Positions 1 to 8,103 of a stretch of DNA of 64,000 bases are shown piece by piece. Location of the stretch: the NCBI RefSeq assembly GCF_026625985.1, contig NZ_CP113116.1, forward strand, positions 2,604,001-2,668,000. The letters run 5' to 3'. The notes below the pieces were generated by a model that was not told the DNA's origin, made no database searches, and saw only the letters and a list, made by a program, of their open reading frames with translations. The stretch's first letter is position 1. The number at the start of each line of letters is the position of its first letter. The stretch is from Mycobacterium sp. Aquia_213. GTDB lineage: Bacteria; Actinomycetota; Actinomycetes; Mycobacteriales; Mycobacteriaceae. The translations under genes were made by a program, and so were the position numbers.

Positions 1-346
1 CGCCGACGCACGCTTCATCCGGGATAAAAGCGACCTCGCCTCGGCGGAGGTCGCGCTCACCGTGGCGGACGCCTACCAGGGCCGCGGGATAGGAACACTG
101 CTACTCGGTGCGCTAGCGGTCGCTGCGCGCATCGACGGCATCGAGCGGTTTCACGGCCGGGTGCTTTCCGACAACCCGCCCGCGCGCGCATTGGGCGACA
201 AGGTCAACGCCCACTGGGAGCAGGAGGAACCCGGAGTGGTCGTTACGAGGGGGGAGATCCCTGCCCCCGATGACCTACCCCTCGATCACGACACGCGCCG
301 ACTCATCCAGCAGGTAGCCCGCCAGGTGATCCGTGCGTTCGATTGA
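1..346 (+). CDS. GNAT acetyltransferase domain, 3' end of a Pat-like protein (partial)
   Basis: Only the 3' end lies in the window; the reading frame is open to base 2. The fragment ends a GNAT fold, with the acetyl-CoA pyrophosphate loop YQGRGIGTLLLGAL preceded by the usual beta-4 strand (EVALTVAD). From memory it closely resembles the C-terminal catalytic domain of the mycobacterial cAMP-dependent protein lysine acetyltransferase Pat (Rv0998 type), whose N-terminal cyclic-nucleotide domain would lie upstream. Known Pat substrates include a universal stress protein and acetyl-CoA synthetase, which fits the many USP genes downstream. A strong terminator hairpin follows the stop. The GNAT call is firm; the Pat assignment is inferred because the regulatory domain is not visible. 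Confidence 0.8.
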   Translation, partial: ADARFIRDKSDLASAEVALTVADAYQGRGIGTLLLGALAVAARIDGIERFHGRVLSDNPPARALGDKVNAHWEQEEPGVVVTRGEIPAPDDLPLDHDTRRLIQQVARQVIRAFD

Positions 347-353
347 CAAATGA

Positions 354-396
354 CCGATGGCCGAACGGTGTCCGCGGACAACCGTTCGGCCATCGG
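354..396. terminator. Strong hairpin, probable bidirectional terminator
   Basis: A perfect 16-bp stem (CCGATGGCCGAACGGT paired with ACCGTTCGGCCATCGG) encloses an inner short stem GTCC/GGAC. It lies between the convergent Pat-like gene and the small minus-strand gene. There is no long T-run, which is common for mycobacterial terminators. Confidence 0.8.
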
Positions 397-414
397 CCTT
401 GGATGACCGAGGCG

Positions 415-684
415 TTACGGCTGTTTGCCGCCCACTGCCTCGCCGGCGCTTCGCACTACGCTGCGTAAGAACTCGATACGCCCGCTAACCAGTTCCTCGG
501 TTAAGTCCAGGGCGGCGTCGATGACGTTCTTGCGCCGCGACTCATCAGGGACCTCACCGTGGACCTGATCGACGAACTTGCGGACGGCGTCGATGGCCTG
601 CTTACGGCTTGCTTCGACCGATTCGAGCACCTCGTCAGACAGTTCGGCCCAGCGTGACTCCGTCTTTTCCGGTGTCTGTGTCAT
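415..684 (-). CDS. Small conserved hypothetical helical protein
   Basis: The product is 89 residues. The start MTQTPEK is chosen because a GAGGAG ribosome-binding site lies 8 bases upstream; a longer in-frame start adds six residues without one. The protein is charged and predominantly helical by eye (VLESVEASRKQAIDAVRKF, LTEELVSGRIEFLRSVVR) and ends GEAVGGKQP. I see no signal peptide, cysteine pair or catalytic motif. Small helical proteins of this sort recur in mycobacterial dormancy loci, but I do not recognise this family and assign no function. It converges on the Pat-like gene across the terminator hairpin. Confidence 0.6.
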   Translation of the reverse strand: MTQTPEKTESRWAELSDEVLESVEASRKQAIDAVRKFVDQVHGEVPDESRRKNVIDAALDLTEELVSGRIEFLRSVVRSAGEAVGGKQP

Positions 685-786
685 TGTCAGTCTCCTCAAA
701 TCTTCTGTGTATCACTGCAAATCGTGTTGCAGCCGAAGGCAATTGATGCCATACCAAACGCTATGGACTCCCCGTCGCTGGCACGA

Positions 787-802
787 GTGCCTAAAGTCCT
801 TC
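787..802. promoter_or_regulatory. DosR-box-like site (distal, upstream of stomatin gene)
   Basis: GTGCCTAAAGTCCTTC reads on the reverse strand as GAAGGACTTTAGGCAC, a match to the GGGACTWWNGKCCC DosR pattern. It lies about 190 bp before the stomatin start and could also act on the minus-strand gene. Confidence 0.45.
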
Positions 803-888
803 CTCGCCTCATCGTAGGTCCTGAATCGGCGGCGTCGAATGCTCGCTGCGACGCTGCGCCACGAAAGAGGGGCCCTTCGGCGTTGTGG

Positions 889-905
889 GCGAGGACTTTT
901 GGCCG
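889..905 (+). promoter_or_regulatory. DosR-box-like site (proximal, upstream of stomatin gene)
   Basis: GCGAGGACTTTTGGCCG matches the GGACTTTNGGCC variant common in DosR promoters and sits about 90 bp before the stomatin start. Confidence 0.55.
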
Positions 906-992
906 CTGAATGATGACGCTGGTGGCTCTAGCGTTGTTGGCACGCGCGTTGCTGCTGCAACGCTGCCGGCGTAACGGATTGAGGTGGTCGTC

Positions 993-1826
993 GTGAGCCA
1001 GGGTGCGATAATTCTGTTGGTTTCCGGGTTTGTCGTGGTGGTGCTGTTGACGATTGCCTCAATCAGGGTGGTGGAGCAGTATGAGCGCGGTGTGCACTTT
1101 CGGCTTGGCCGAGTCATTGGGGTTCGCGAACCCGGGCTGCGATTGATCATTCCGCTCATCGACCATCTGTGGCGGGTTTCGATGCGCATCGTGACCATGC
1201 CCATTCAGTCGCAGGGCATCATCACCCGTGACAACGTCAGCGTGGACATCGCTGCCTACTTCCGCGTTGTCGATGCGCGCAAATCCGTCGTCGTCATCGA
1301 GAACGTCAATTCCGCCATCAATCAAATCGCACAGACCACCCTGCGCAACGTTGTCGGGCAACATTCCCTCGATGAAGTGCTCGCCCAGACCGAGAAGATC
1401 AACGGCAGCATCCGCCAGATCCTCGATACCACCACCGTGGATTGGGGCGTGGAGGTTACCTTGGTCGAGCTCAAGGACATCCAGCTTCCGGACAGTATGA
1501 AACGTGCAATGGCCCGCGAGGCCGAAGCAGAGCGAGAGAAGAGAGCCAAAATCATTGCTGCAGAGGGGGAAGCGCGTGCGGCCGCAGCTCTCGGCGATGC
1601 GTCCGACACCATGATGCAGCACCCGCTGGCCTTGCAGCTGAGAAACCTGCAGACCCTGGCAGAACTCGGTGTCGAGAAAAACACCACCGTCGTGTTCCCT
1701 GCCCCATTGATGAGCGCGATCGGAGAACTCACCGGCTTCCTGAACCGAGAGTCGAACGCTTCGAGGTCCACCCAGCCCAATGGTCAACTCGACGAGAAGC
1801 TTGTCCACGCCGCGACGCTGAGTTAA
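993..1826 (+). CDS. SPFH/band-7 (stomatin/slipin) membrane protein
   Basis: This 277-residue slipin has one N-terminal membrane anchor (about residues 4-25, IILLVSGFVVVVLLTIASI). The SPFH domain follows, with typical blocks VVEQYERGVHFRLGRV, the GLRLIIPLID turn and the ITRDNVSVDIAAYFRVVD strand pair. A charged helical stalk (AMAREAEAEREKRAKIIAAE) should form the oligomerisation coiled coil. Stomatins form membrane scaffolds and often partner with NfeD-type proteases, but no nfeD gene is adjacent. Two DosR-like sites precede the gene, so hypoxic induction is likely. GTG at 984 is an alternative start; GTG at 993 gives the usual slipin N terminus. Confidence 0.88.
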   Translation: MSQGAIILLVSGFVVVVLLTIASIRVVEQYERGVHFRLGRVIGVREPGLRLIIPLIDHLWRVSMRIVTMPIQSQGIITRDNVSVDIAAYFRVVDARKSVVVIENVNSAINQIAQTTLRNVVGQHSLDEVLAQTEKINGSIRQILDTTTVDWGVEVTLVELKDIQLPDSMKRAMAREAEAEREKRAKIIAAEGEARAAAALGDASDTMMQHPLALQLRNLQTLAELGVEKNTTVVFPAPLMSAIGELTGFLNRESNASRSTQPNGQLDEKLVHAATLS

Positions 1827-1942
1827 ACGATCTCCCGGGCCGCCTCGGCCCCGTATGCTGAGACTCCTTGCAGCGAAGGGCCTTTGCAGACCTGGCGGCA
1901 ATATCTGCCGGCATGGTGTGCAGAGCATATTGGTGTGCTCGC

Positions 1943-1961
1943 CGAGGACTATTGGCCCTGG
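1943..1961 (+). promoter_or_regulatory. DosR-box-like site before SRPBCC-rip3-usp operon
   Basis: CGAGGACTATTGGCCCTGG is a good GGACTATNGGCCC match only about 33 bp before the SRPBCC start, so it would drive the three-gene SRPBCC-rip3-usp unit. Confidence 0.6.
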
Positions 1962-1993
1962 TAAGCCGTCCAGCGCAGACGCAGACTGGCGAG

Positions 1994-2653
1994 ATGGCAA
2001 ACGTAACAGCAACGATAGAGCGGACGGTGGCGCTCGTTGCGGTGCTCTATGCCGCGCGACAGTACTACCGCAATTGGGGCACGACCAAGGAAGAGTGCTT
2101 GCTGCGGTTGCCCGGCGACGCACTGATCGGTGATCCCGTCGTTCAGACCACCGAAGCGATTTACATCGACTCGCCGCAATCAACAGTCTGGGCCTTATTG
2201 ACGCAGATGGGTCAGGACCAGGAGGGCGCCGAGCGCATCGGTCGAGAATTGCAACATCTTGAGCCGGGGGATGTTATGCGGCTGGCTCCTAGCGGCTGGC
2301 CGGGGCTCAAGAACGGGCTGAGGATGTGCATCGCCGAGATCGAGCCCGAACAGTACATCGTGCTCAGGGCCACGCGACCAAGTCTGCTCTGGGACGCGGT
2401 GTTGTCGATCCATCTCCTTCCGCATTGGGAGGACCGTGTCCGGCTACTGGTGCGTGTACGGATCGGCTTGCGCCGCCCAGGCGAAGTGCTTGCCGTGGAG
2501 CTGGCCAGGCCGTTGGTCGCGTTGACGACGCGACGATCTCTGATCGAACTCAAGCATCGGGTCGAGCGGCTGTCTTCGACGCAACGGAGGCCCGTCTTGA
2601 CATCTGTTAAAGATGTTGTGCACCAACAATTGTCGGAGGTCGAAGGTGCGTGA
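1994..2653 (+). CDS. SRPBCC-fold protein
   Basis: The 219-residue product begins with a short hydrophobic segment (VALVAVLYAARQYYRNW) that may anchor it. A START/SRPBCC-like domain follows: the YIDSPQSTVWALLTQMG opening is the classic polyketide-cyclase-type start, and later strands include QYIVLRAT and RVRLLVRVRIGL. SRPBCC proteins hold hydrophobic ligands in a deep cavity; the ligand here is unknown. The ATG is chosen because it follows the DosR-like site; a longer in-frame start would run through that site. The 3' end overlaps the rip3 start by 8 bp, indicating translational coupling with the membrane protease. Confidence 0.7.
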   Translation: MANVTATIERTVALVAVLYAARQYYRNWGTTKEECLLRLPGDALIGDPVVQTTEAIYIDSPQSTVWALLTQMGQDQEGAERIGRELQHLEPGDVMRLAPSGWPGLKNGLRMCIAEIEPEQYIVLRATRPSLLWDAVLSIHLLPHWEDRVRLLVRVRIGLRRPGEVLAVELARPLVALTTRRSLIELKHRVERLSSTQRRPVLTSVKDVVHQQLSEVEGA

Positions 2654-3845
2654 CGCCATTCCGCTCGGACGAATTGCCGGGTTCCCGGTAAAGGTTCACT
2701 GGAGCGTGATAGTGATCCTGTGGTTATTCACGTGGAGCCTGGCGAGCACGTTGCCCAGCACCGTCAAAGGGTATTCGCACCTAGCGTATTGGCTGGCCGG
2801 TGCGTGTGGCGCGGTGGTGTTGCTGGCATCGCTGACGGCACACGAACTCGCACACGCCGTCGTCGCCCGTCGTATGGGGGTCAGCGTGGGGGATGTGACG
2901 TTATGGCTATTCGGGGGTGTGACGACTCTGCAGGGCGAGGCGAAAACACCGAAGGCGGCCTTCCGGATCGCATTCGCGGGCCCAGCCACCAGCCTTGGGC
3001 TTTCTGCGGCATTCGCCGGGCTAGCAATGGGATTAGCCTCCGTCCACGCCGCGGCCATCGCGGTCAGTGTTACCTGGTGGTTGGCCACAATCAACTTGGT
3101 GCTGGGCATGTTCAATCTGCTACCCGGTGCCCCGTTGGACGGCGGCCGGGTGGTGCGGGCCTATCTGTGGCACCGCCACGGCGATAGCGTGCGCGCCGCG
3201 GTGGGCGCGGCGCATGCCGGGCGAGTGGTTGCCATCATCCTGATCACGTTGGGGTTGGCCGAGTTTCTGGCGGGCGGCCTTATCGGTGGCGTCTGGTTGG
3301 CGTTCATCGGCTGGTTTATCTTCACTGCCGCTCGCGAGGAAGAAATGCAGGTAACCACTCGGCAGGCCCTTGCCGGACTGCGGGTCGCGGATGCTATGAC
3401 CGCTAACCCGCATAGCGCCCCTGGCTGGCTAACAGTGGAGGATTTCATCCAGCGCTACGTGCTAGGCGATCGTCACTCGGCATACCCGGTTGCCGAGCGG
3501 GACGGTTCGACCATGGGTTTGGTCACGCTGCGGCAGCTGCGCGAACTTGCGCCCAACCGACGCACCACGACTAGCGTGCGTGAGATTGCCCTACCGCTAC
3601 CTAGCGTGCCGACCGCGACCCCACTCGAGCCGCTTGGTGCGCTGATTGACCGGCTATCAGCGGCCGGTCACGGTAGCCGTGCCCTGGTCATCGATGGCGG
3701 CCTAGTGGTCGGCATCGTCACACCAAGCGATCTTGCGCGGTTGATCGATGTCTATCGGCTCGCCCAGCCGGGGGCGGGGCCGGGACGGCCGACCGCGCTT
3801 CGTCACGATGCGAACAGCCCAACAGTTGGTTCGAGCAATCTCTGA
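2646..3845 (+). CDS. rip3: Site-2-type intramembrane metalloprotease with CBS domains
   Basis: This 399-residue protein resembles Rv2625c (Rip3), a member of the M. tuberculosis DosR regulon. The zinc motif HELAH is at residues 66-70 and the second metal motif LLPGAPLDGG places its Asp at 165. About six hydrophobic segments surround them. The C-terminal third (about 245-375) holds two CBS domains (VADAMTANP; ALVIDGGLVVGIVT), which usually bind adenine nucleotides and could gate proteolysis by energy status. The GTG start has GGAGG 6-7 bases upstream. Such proteases cleave membrane-bound anti-sigma factors or similar substrates; none is identifiable nearby. It is co-transcribed with the USP gene 15 bp downstream. 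Confidence 0.92.
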   Translation: MRDAIPLGRIAGFPVKVHWSVIVILWLFTWSLASTLPSTVKGYSHLAYWLAGACGAVVLLASLTAHELAHAVVARRMGVSVGDVTLWLFGGVTTLQGEAKTPKAAFRIAFAGPATSLGLSAAFAGLAMGLASVHAAAIAVSVTWWLATINLVLGMFNLLPGAPLDGGRVVRAYLWHRHGDSVRAAVGAAHAGRVVAIILITLGLAEFLAGGLIGGVWLAFIGWFIFTAAREEEMQVTTRQALAGLRVADAMTANPHSAPGWLTVEDFIQRYVLGDRHSAYPVAERDGSTMGLVTLRQLRELAPNRRTTTSVREIALPLPSVPTATPLEPLGALIDRLSAAGHGSRALVIDGGLVVGIVTPSDLARLIDVYRLAQPGAGPGRPTALRHDANSPTVGSSNL

Positions 3846-3860
3846 ACAGGAGCGCGGACG

Positions 3861-4655
3861 ATGAAACCGATCATTGTGGGAATCGATGGTTCGCAGGCCG
3901 CGATCGCGGCCGCGTTGTGGGGTGTCGATGAGGCCATCGGCAACGGTGTGCCGCTGCGTCTCGTCTCGGTTATCAAGAAGACGCATCCGTCACCGGACGA
4001 GTATGCGCGGGATCTCGAGTATGCCGAGAATTCGCTTCGAGAAGCGCAATTCGCGGTTGAGGCCACACGAAAGCTCGTCAAGGTCGAAACCGAGATCCTA
4101 CGTGGGCCGGCCGGCCCGGTGCTTGTGGAGGCATCCCGCGATGCCGAGATGATCTGCGTCGGCTCCGTCGGGATCGGGCGCTATGCCCGCTCCGTCTTGG
4201 GTTCGACAGCAACCGAACTCGCCGAGCTGGCGCATTGCCCGGTCGCGGTGCTGCGGACGGATTCCGACCAGCCGCCGCCCGACATCAATTGGATCGCGGT
4301 GCGGATGACCGACACACCCGGCAACGATGGCGTCGTCAAATACGCGGCGTGGGAGGCGAAATTGCGCGGGGCGCCGATGCTCGTCCTTGGAGGCCGACCC
4401 GAGGAACTCACCGAGCATGCCGACGGCGCGTTCGAACATCGGGTCCAGGATTGGCAGCAGCGTCATCCCGAGATACGCGTCTATCCGATTACGACCAAGT
4501 CCGCTATCGCCAGTTTCCTGCAGACCAACCACGAGCGAGTTCTGCTTGCGGTTATCAGTGGCGCCGAGGCCGATCAGGTGGCGCAGCTGGTCGGGCCTGC
4601 CGGGCATCCGCTCTTCCACCACCCTGAATGCTCAGTGCTGGTGGTCCGCGGGTAA
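3861..4655 (+). CDS. Universal stress protein, single-ATP-site tandem type (Rv2624c-like)
   Basis: The product has 264 residues and two USP domains. Domain 1 begins PIIVGIDGSQAAIAAALWGV and carries the nucleotide loop G-x2-G-x9-G-S (GSVGIGRYARSVLGS). Domain 2 keeps the fold but has lost the loop (ISGAEADQVAQLVG), so only one ATP site is expected. The same architecture is known in Rv2624c, next to rip3 in M. tuberculosis, and the order rip3-usp is preserved here. The start has a GGAG site (acAGGAGCgcggacg). The role is probably ATP- or cAMP-dependent signalling in hypoxic growth arrest. Confidence 0.9.
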   Translation: MKPIIVGIDGSQAAIAAALWGVDEAIGNGVPLRLVSVIKKTHPSPDEYARDLEYAENSLREAQFAVEATRKLVKVETEILRGPAGPVLVEASRDAEMICVGSVGIGRYARSVLGSTATELAELAHCPVAVLRTDSDQPPPDINWIAVRMTDTPGNDGVVKYAAWEAKLRGAPMLVLGGRPEELTEHADGAFEHRVQDWQQRHPEIRVYPITTKSAIASFLQTNHERVLLAVISGAEADQVAQLVGPAGHPLFHHPECSVLVVRG

Positions 4656-4676
4656 GCGCCAATACCAATGAGATAT

Positions 4677-5518
4677 CTACGCTGACTCGCGCGCCACGAT
4701 TACCGGAACCCGCGCCATCTGGGCAACGGTTTCGCTGACCGAGCCCGAGAGCTGGGCTCCTTCGGAGCGTTGAACGAGCTGGCGTGCCGGGTTATCGCAC
4801 ACAACGTTACGATGTACCGGCACATCGGGATATCGTTCCTGCCAGCCGGCTAAGCGCTCAGCTACGATCTCTTCCGCGATCGATTCGGTTGCAGCCCAGT
4901 CGATGCCCGGAAACTCCGAGACATCGGCATCGCTCCATGCGTGCACGGCGACCAGCCCCACATTCCGGCGTGAAGCCTCCTCGAATGCGGTCGCGGTAGC
5001 CAACTCCGATGCCGACGAGCCATCAATGCCGGCAAAACCGGCGCTTGACTCGGATGGGATGCCACTGGGTCCTCGTCGTGCACGATCGCGACCGGACAAT
5101 GCGCGTAACGCAGTAGTCCGGAACTCACTGAGCCCATGGGCCGACCCGGCCACCGCCCATTTCCGTGACAACCGGTGACCACCAACTGTGCGTTTCTGGA
5201 CAAGTCGACCAACGTGGGAACCGCTGCCGAAGAAAGGATTTCGCTGTGGATCTCAGTGGAACCGCCACGCTGCGACGCTTCTTCAACCAGTTTGAATGCG
5301 GTGTCGACGAGTTGGCGGCCGCGATCACGCTGCCAGCGCGCCAGGCCCGCGGGTAACCGCACATGCGGAAATGTCGCGATCTCAGGCGAGATTGCGTGCA
5401 CGAGCGTTAGTGAGATTTTGCGTAGCTCCGCGTCTCGTGCCGCCCACTGCCCGGCCAGCTTCGCGGCCGGTGATTCGTCGACTCCGACGACGATTCCCAA
5501 AGATGCGTTAGACGACAT
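4677..5518 (-). pseudogene. Universal stress protein pseudogene (Rv2623/Rv2005c type)
   Basis: The frame opens MSSNASLGIVVGVDES with a GGAGG ribosome-binding site and runs through a complete first USP domain with its ATP loop (GCHGNGRWPGRPMGS). Near base 5036, at GGTTTTGCCGGC on the coding strand, one base appears to be missing. The code then continues in another frame as GIDGSSASELATATAFEEAS, the start of domain 2. Domain 2 also lacks about 15 codons including its ATP loop: EGAQL joins directly to SGSVSE, where the intact paralogues downstream read AQL-LVVGSHGRG-...-GSVS. The two lesions make real decay more likely than a sequencing error. Confidence 0.8.
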
Positions 5519-5568
5519 GTCAACCTCCACCCGTTGGCGTATCGGCGGACTTCATCGGGCATCGTCCG

Positions 5569-6036
5569 TTACCCGGCGCACGGGAGGTCAGGAGTTGATG
5601 TATCCGTCGGAGCCACTGGTTGACCCGGCGCCGGCCTCCAACCGACGTAGCTTAGATACAGCCCAACGAGTCCGATGAAGACGTCGACGCTCACCCACAA
5701 GGCACTGACACGGATCGCGGCGTCGGCCGCCGCCATGAACGCATGCGGAAAAGCCATGAGAAACAGCGCGCGGAGTGCCAAGACCCAGCCCACCACAGAG
5801 ATGGTAACCGCCGCCGCGCCGCGCCAATACTGGTGCAGCGCAACGATGACAAGAGACGCCAATAGCAGAAAGGCGCCCGTCACCCATGGCCACGCGGCGT
5901 TGGCCTCGAAGTCCGAAAGCAGTGCTCGCATGTCCGATACCCGGGCCACCGTCGTGGCCGCGATGATGACGAAGAACGGGCCGAGCACGCGAGCGAAGGT
6001 ACGTGTCCGGACCTGCTGTTGTTCTGACGTATCCAT
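5569..6036 (-). CDS. Four-helix membrane protein, unknown function
   Basis: The 155-residue product has about four hydrophobic segments: VLGPFFVIIAATTVARV, WVTGAFLLLASLVIVAL, ITISVVGWVLALRALFLMAF-like, and VFIGLVGLYLSYVGW. The ends are polar (MDTSEQQQVRTRTF; PVAPTDTSTPDLPCAG). I recognise no named family. The ATG giving MDTS has GGAG 9 bases upstream; a start five codons earlier is possible. It lies in the DosR-like island, downstream of and divergent from the SpoIIAA-like pseudogene, so the box near 6.2 kb may serve both. Confidence 0.6.
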   Translation of the reverse strand: MDTSEQQQVRTRTFARVLGPFFVIIAATTVARVSDMRALLSDFEANAAWPWVTGAFLLLASLVIVALHQYWRGAAAVTISVVGWVLALRALFLMAFPHAFMAAADAAIRVSALWVSVDVFIGLVGLYLSYVGWRPAPGQPVAPTDTSTPDLPCAG

Positions 6037-6218
6037 CTGTCGCAGCTCCATTCATGACATTGCAACCATCAGGCAATGTCGTGATGAGACGCCTACATCC
6101 CATATGCACATCTGAGCACGTGAGTGAAGCCCTTCGCGAGTGACAGAAGGCCCAAGTATTCGGGACGTTCGGGGGCCGGGGCCACTGAGCGTGGTTGCCG
6201 GAACTGGTCCCGGTTGGC

Positions 6219-6240
6219 CCACGGTGACTTTGGCCTCTAG
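6219..6240. promoter_or_regulatory. DosR-box-like site in divergent region
   Basis: CCACGGTGACTTTGGCCTCTAG carries GTGACTTTGGCCTC, a moderate DosR match. A second weaker candidate, TTCGGGACGTTCGGGGGCC, lies about 45 bp further left. They sit between the minus-strand membrane protein and the SpoIIAA-like remnant. Confidence 0.45.
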
Positions 6241-6306
6241 AACGGGCCCTTACACGGAGGAGACGATGATGCTGCGAGAGAGCGGATCCGTCTCAAGGAG
6301 GAGTTC

Positions 6307-6571
6307 ATGATTGAGCTACTGCAAGGCTTTCCCGATAACGTCACTGCGTTCGCATTGCACGAGCACGTGACGAAGGCCGATTACGACGAGGTGCTGATAC
6401 CCGACTTTGAAGATCGGCTGCGTCGGCACAAGAAGCTGCGCATCTATATTGAGATCGCCACTGACTTAGCGGGTTTCGATCCGGGAGCAGTCTGGGAGGA
6501 CCAGAAGCTAGTACCGGACGTTTCCCGAAGCTGAAGCCGGTAAAGCACGCGGTTGGATTGCTGAAGACTAG
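6307..6571 (+). pseudogene. SpoIIAA-like protein with internal deletion
   Basis: A strong AAGGAGG site precedes the ATG. The first ~65 codons (MIELLQGFPDNVTAFALHEH through GAVWEDQK) match the N-terminal half of mycobacterial SpoIIAA-like (STAS-fold) proteins, usually about 120 residues. The open frame then stops at 6534. Immediately beyond, in the next frame, lie the expected last residues of the same family (FPEAEAGKARGWIAED and a stop at 6569-6571). The middle of the gene, about 35-40 codons, has therefore been deleted out of frame. A 75-residue truncated product could still be made. Confidence 0.75.
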
Positions 6572-6630
6572 GAATCGGTGTCGGGAAGCGGCGAGCTTAA
6601 CCAGAAAGGGCTGACGCGTGTCTGACCAGT

Positions 6631-8100
6631 TTGGTGCCTCTCGGCGGCCGCGGATACCGCCAACCGGGCGAGCGCGCCGTGAAGATTAGCCAGGGCAGCG
6701 GCGAGGCTACCACGGAACGGGGTCGCGAACGGGTCTTGGTCCGAGTTGACATCCCGGCAATTCGCTTGATCAGCACGCTGGTGCTGATGTGCGTCTTGGG
6801 CTGGTTGGCGGTGTTGATCGTGCGCGATTTCCTTGGCTACGAGCGAGTCGCTCCAGGCCGGTTCGGATGGTCAGTCGCGTTACTTGCCGCGCTGGCCCTG
6901 ATCTCGCGCGGCATCGTCCTGGGTCGGCCGGTGACCACCGGACATGCGTTGACCGCCGCAGCGGCGGTGTGCGCGGGGGTGGGGGCACACTTCTTGTCAT
7001 ACGGATTATTCGGCAACATTCTGGCCGCCAGCAGTGGGCTCGTGCTCATGTGGCCTACCAAGGCGCAACCACAACCGGAGATGCTGGAGCGGATATGGGC
7101 GCTGGTCAACGTCACACGCGCGGACCCGTTGGCGCCGTTTGCCATGCATTCGACCAAGAGTTATCACTTCAATTCCGACAAAACGGCGGCAATCGCTTAC
7201 CGCACCCGGCTTGGATTCGCCGTCGTCAGCGGCGACCCGATCGGCGATGCCGCCCAATTCCCGGCTGTGGTTGCCGATTTCGTCCGCATGTGCCGCGGCC
7301 GGGGCTGGCAGATCATCGTATTAGCTTGTGGCCAGCGGTACTTGGGATTGTGGAGCGATGAGACGGTCGGGCAGCCGATGCTCGCGGTGCCGATCGGGCG
7401 CGATGTCGTCGTCGATGTCCGCCACTTCACCTTGCAGGGGCGCAGATTTCGAAACCTTCGCCAAGCAGTGCAGCGCAGCCACAACTGCGGCATCACGACT
7501 GAGATCGTAGACGAGCAAGAGCTGGACAGCGCGCTTATCGCCGAACTGACTGAGGTGTTACACGCAGCGCACCGTGCCGCACGCACCGAACGCGGATTTT
7601 GCATGAGTCTTGACGGGGTCCTGACGGGCCGTTACCCGGGCGTCAAATTGGCTATCGCACGTGATCGTTGCGGGTGTGTTGTGGCCTTTCACCGATACGC
7701 AACCGCCGAACGAGGATCAGAAGTCAGCCTCGATGTGCCATTCCGCCGGCCAGGAGCCGCCAACGGCGTTGACGAGCGACTTAGCGTCGACATGATTGCT
7801 GATGCGAAAAGTCATGATGCCCTGCGCGTTTCGTTGGCCTTCGCGGCGTTCCCGGAGATTTTCGACACCGACCGTCGGGGTGCGTTGCAGCGCGTCGCGT
7901 ATCGGTTGACTCATCTGCTGGACCCGCTGATCCGGCTGGAGTCCCTTTACCGTTACCTGCGTAAGTTTCACTCGCTGGCCGAGCGCCGCTACGTGGTGTT
8001 ATGTGCCCACCATATTCCCGGGGCGCTAATCGTGTTGTTGTCGTTGGAGTTCATGCCGCGCCCGCGCCACCTGCGGTCGGCTCACCGCGGCGCTACGTAG
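6631..8100 (+). CDS. Membrane protein with DUF2156 (lysyl-PG-transferase-like) domain
   Basis: The 489-residue product has an N-terminal membrane part with about four segments (LISTLVLMCVLGWLAVLIV; FGWSVALLAALALISRG; ALTAAAAVCAGVGAHF; GNILAASSGLVLMW). A soluble domain of about 330 residues follows, of the DUF2156/GNAT-related class found at the C terminus of phosphatidylglycerol lysyltransferases (FAVVSGDPIGD, RGRGWQIIVLACGQRYLGLW). This suggests aminoacyl transfer to a lipid or small acceptor, unproven. The start is uncertain: a GTG at 6618 with a better AGAAAGG site reads 23 codons in another frame before stopping, and an in-frame GTG at 6679 is also possible. Confidence 0.7.
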   Translation: MVPLGGRGYRQPGERAVKISQGSGEATTERGRERVLVRVDIPAIRLISTLVLMCVLGWLAVLIVRDFLGYERVAPGRFGWSVALLAALALISRGIVLGRPVTTGHALTAAAAVCAGVGAHFLSYGLFGNILAASSGLVLMWPTKAQPQPEMLERIWALVNVTRADPLAPFAMHSTKSYHFNSDKTAAIAYRTRLGFAVVSGDPIGDAAQFPAVVADFVRMCRGRGWQIIVLACGQRYLGLWSDETVGQPMLAVPIGRDVVVDVRHFTLQGRRFRNLRQAVQRSHNCGITTEIVDEQELDSALIAELTEVLHAAHRAARTERGFCMSLDGVLTGRYPGVKLAIARDRCGCVVAFHRYATAERGSEVSLDVPFRRPGAANGVDERLSVDMIADAKSHDALRVSLAFAAFPEIFDTDRRGALQRVAYRLTHLLDPLIRLESLYRYLRKFHSLAERRYVVLCAHHIPGALIVLLSLEFMPRPRHLRSAHRGAT

Positions 8101-8103
8101 CCA

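Noticed and set aside
1059..2183. Long minus-strand open frame opposite the stomatin gene
   Set aside because: It mirrors the codons of the stomatin and SRPBCC genes and shows no family motifs; a high-GC shadow.
5588..6109. 173-codon minus-strand frame overlapping the four-helix protein
   Set aside because: The alternative frame lacks hydrophobic segments and has no ribosome-binding site; the 155-residue frame is the better gene.
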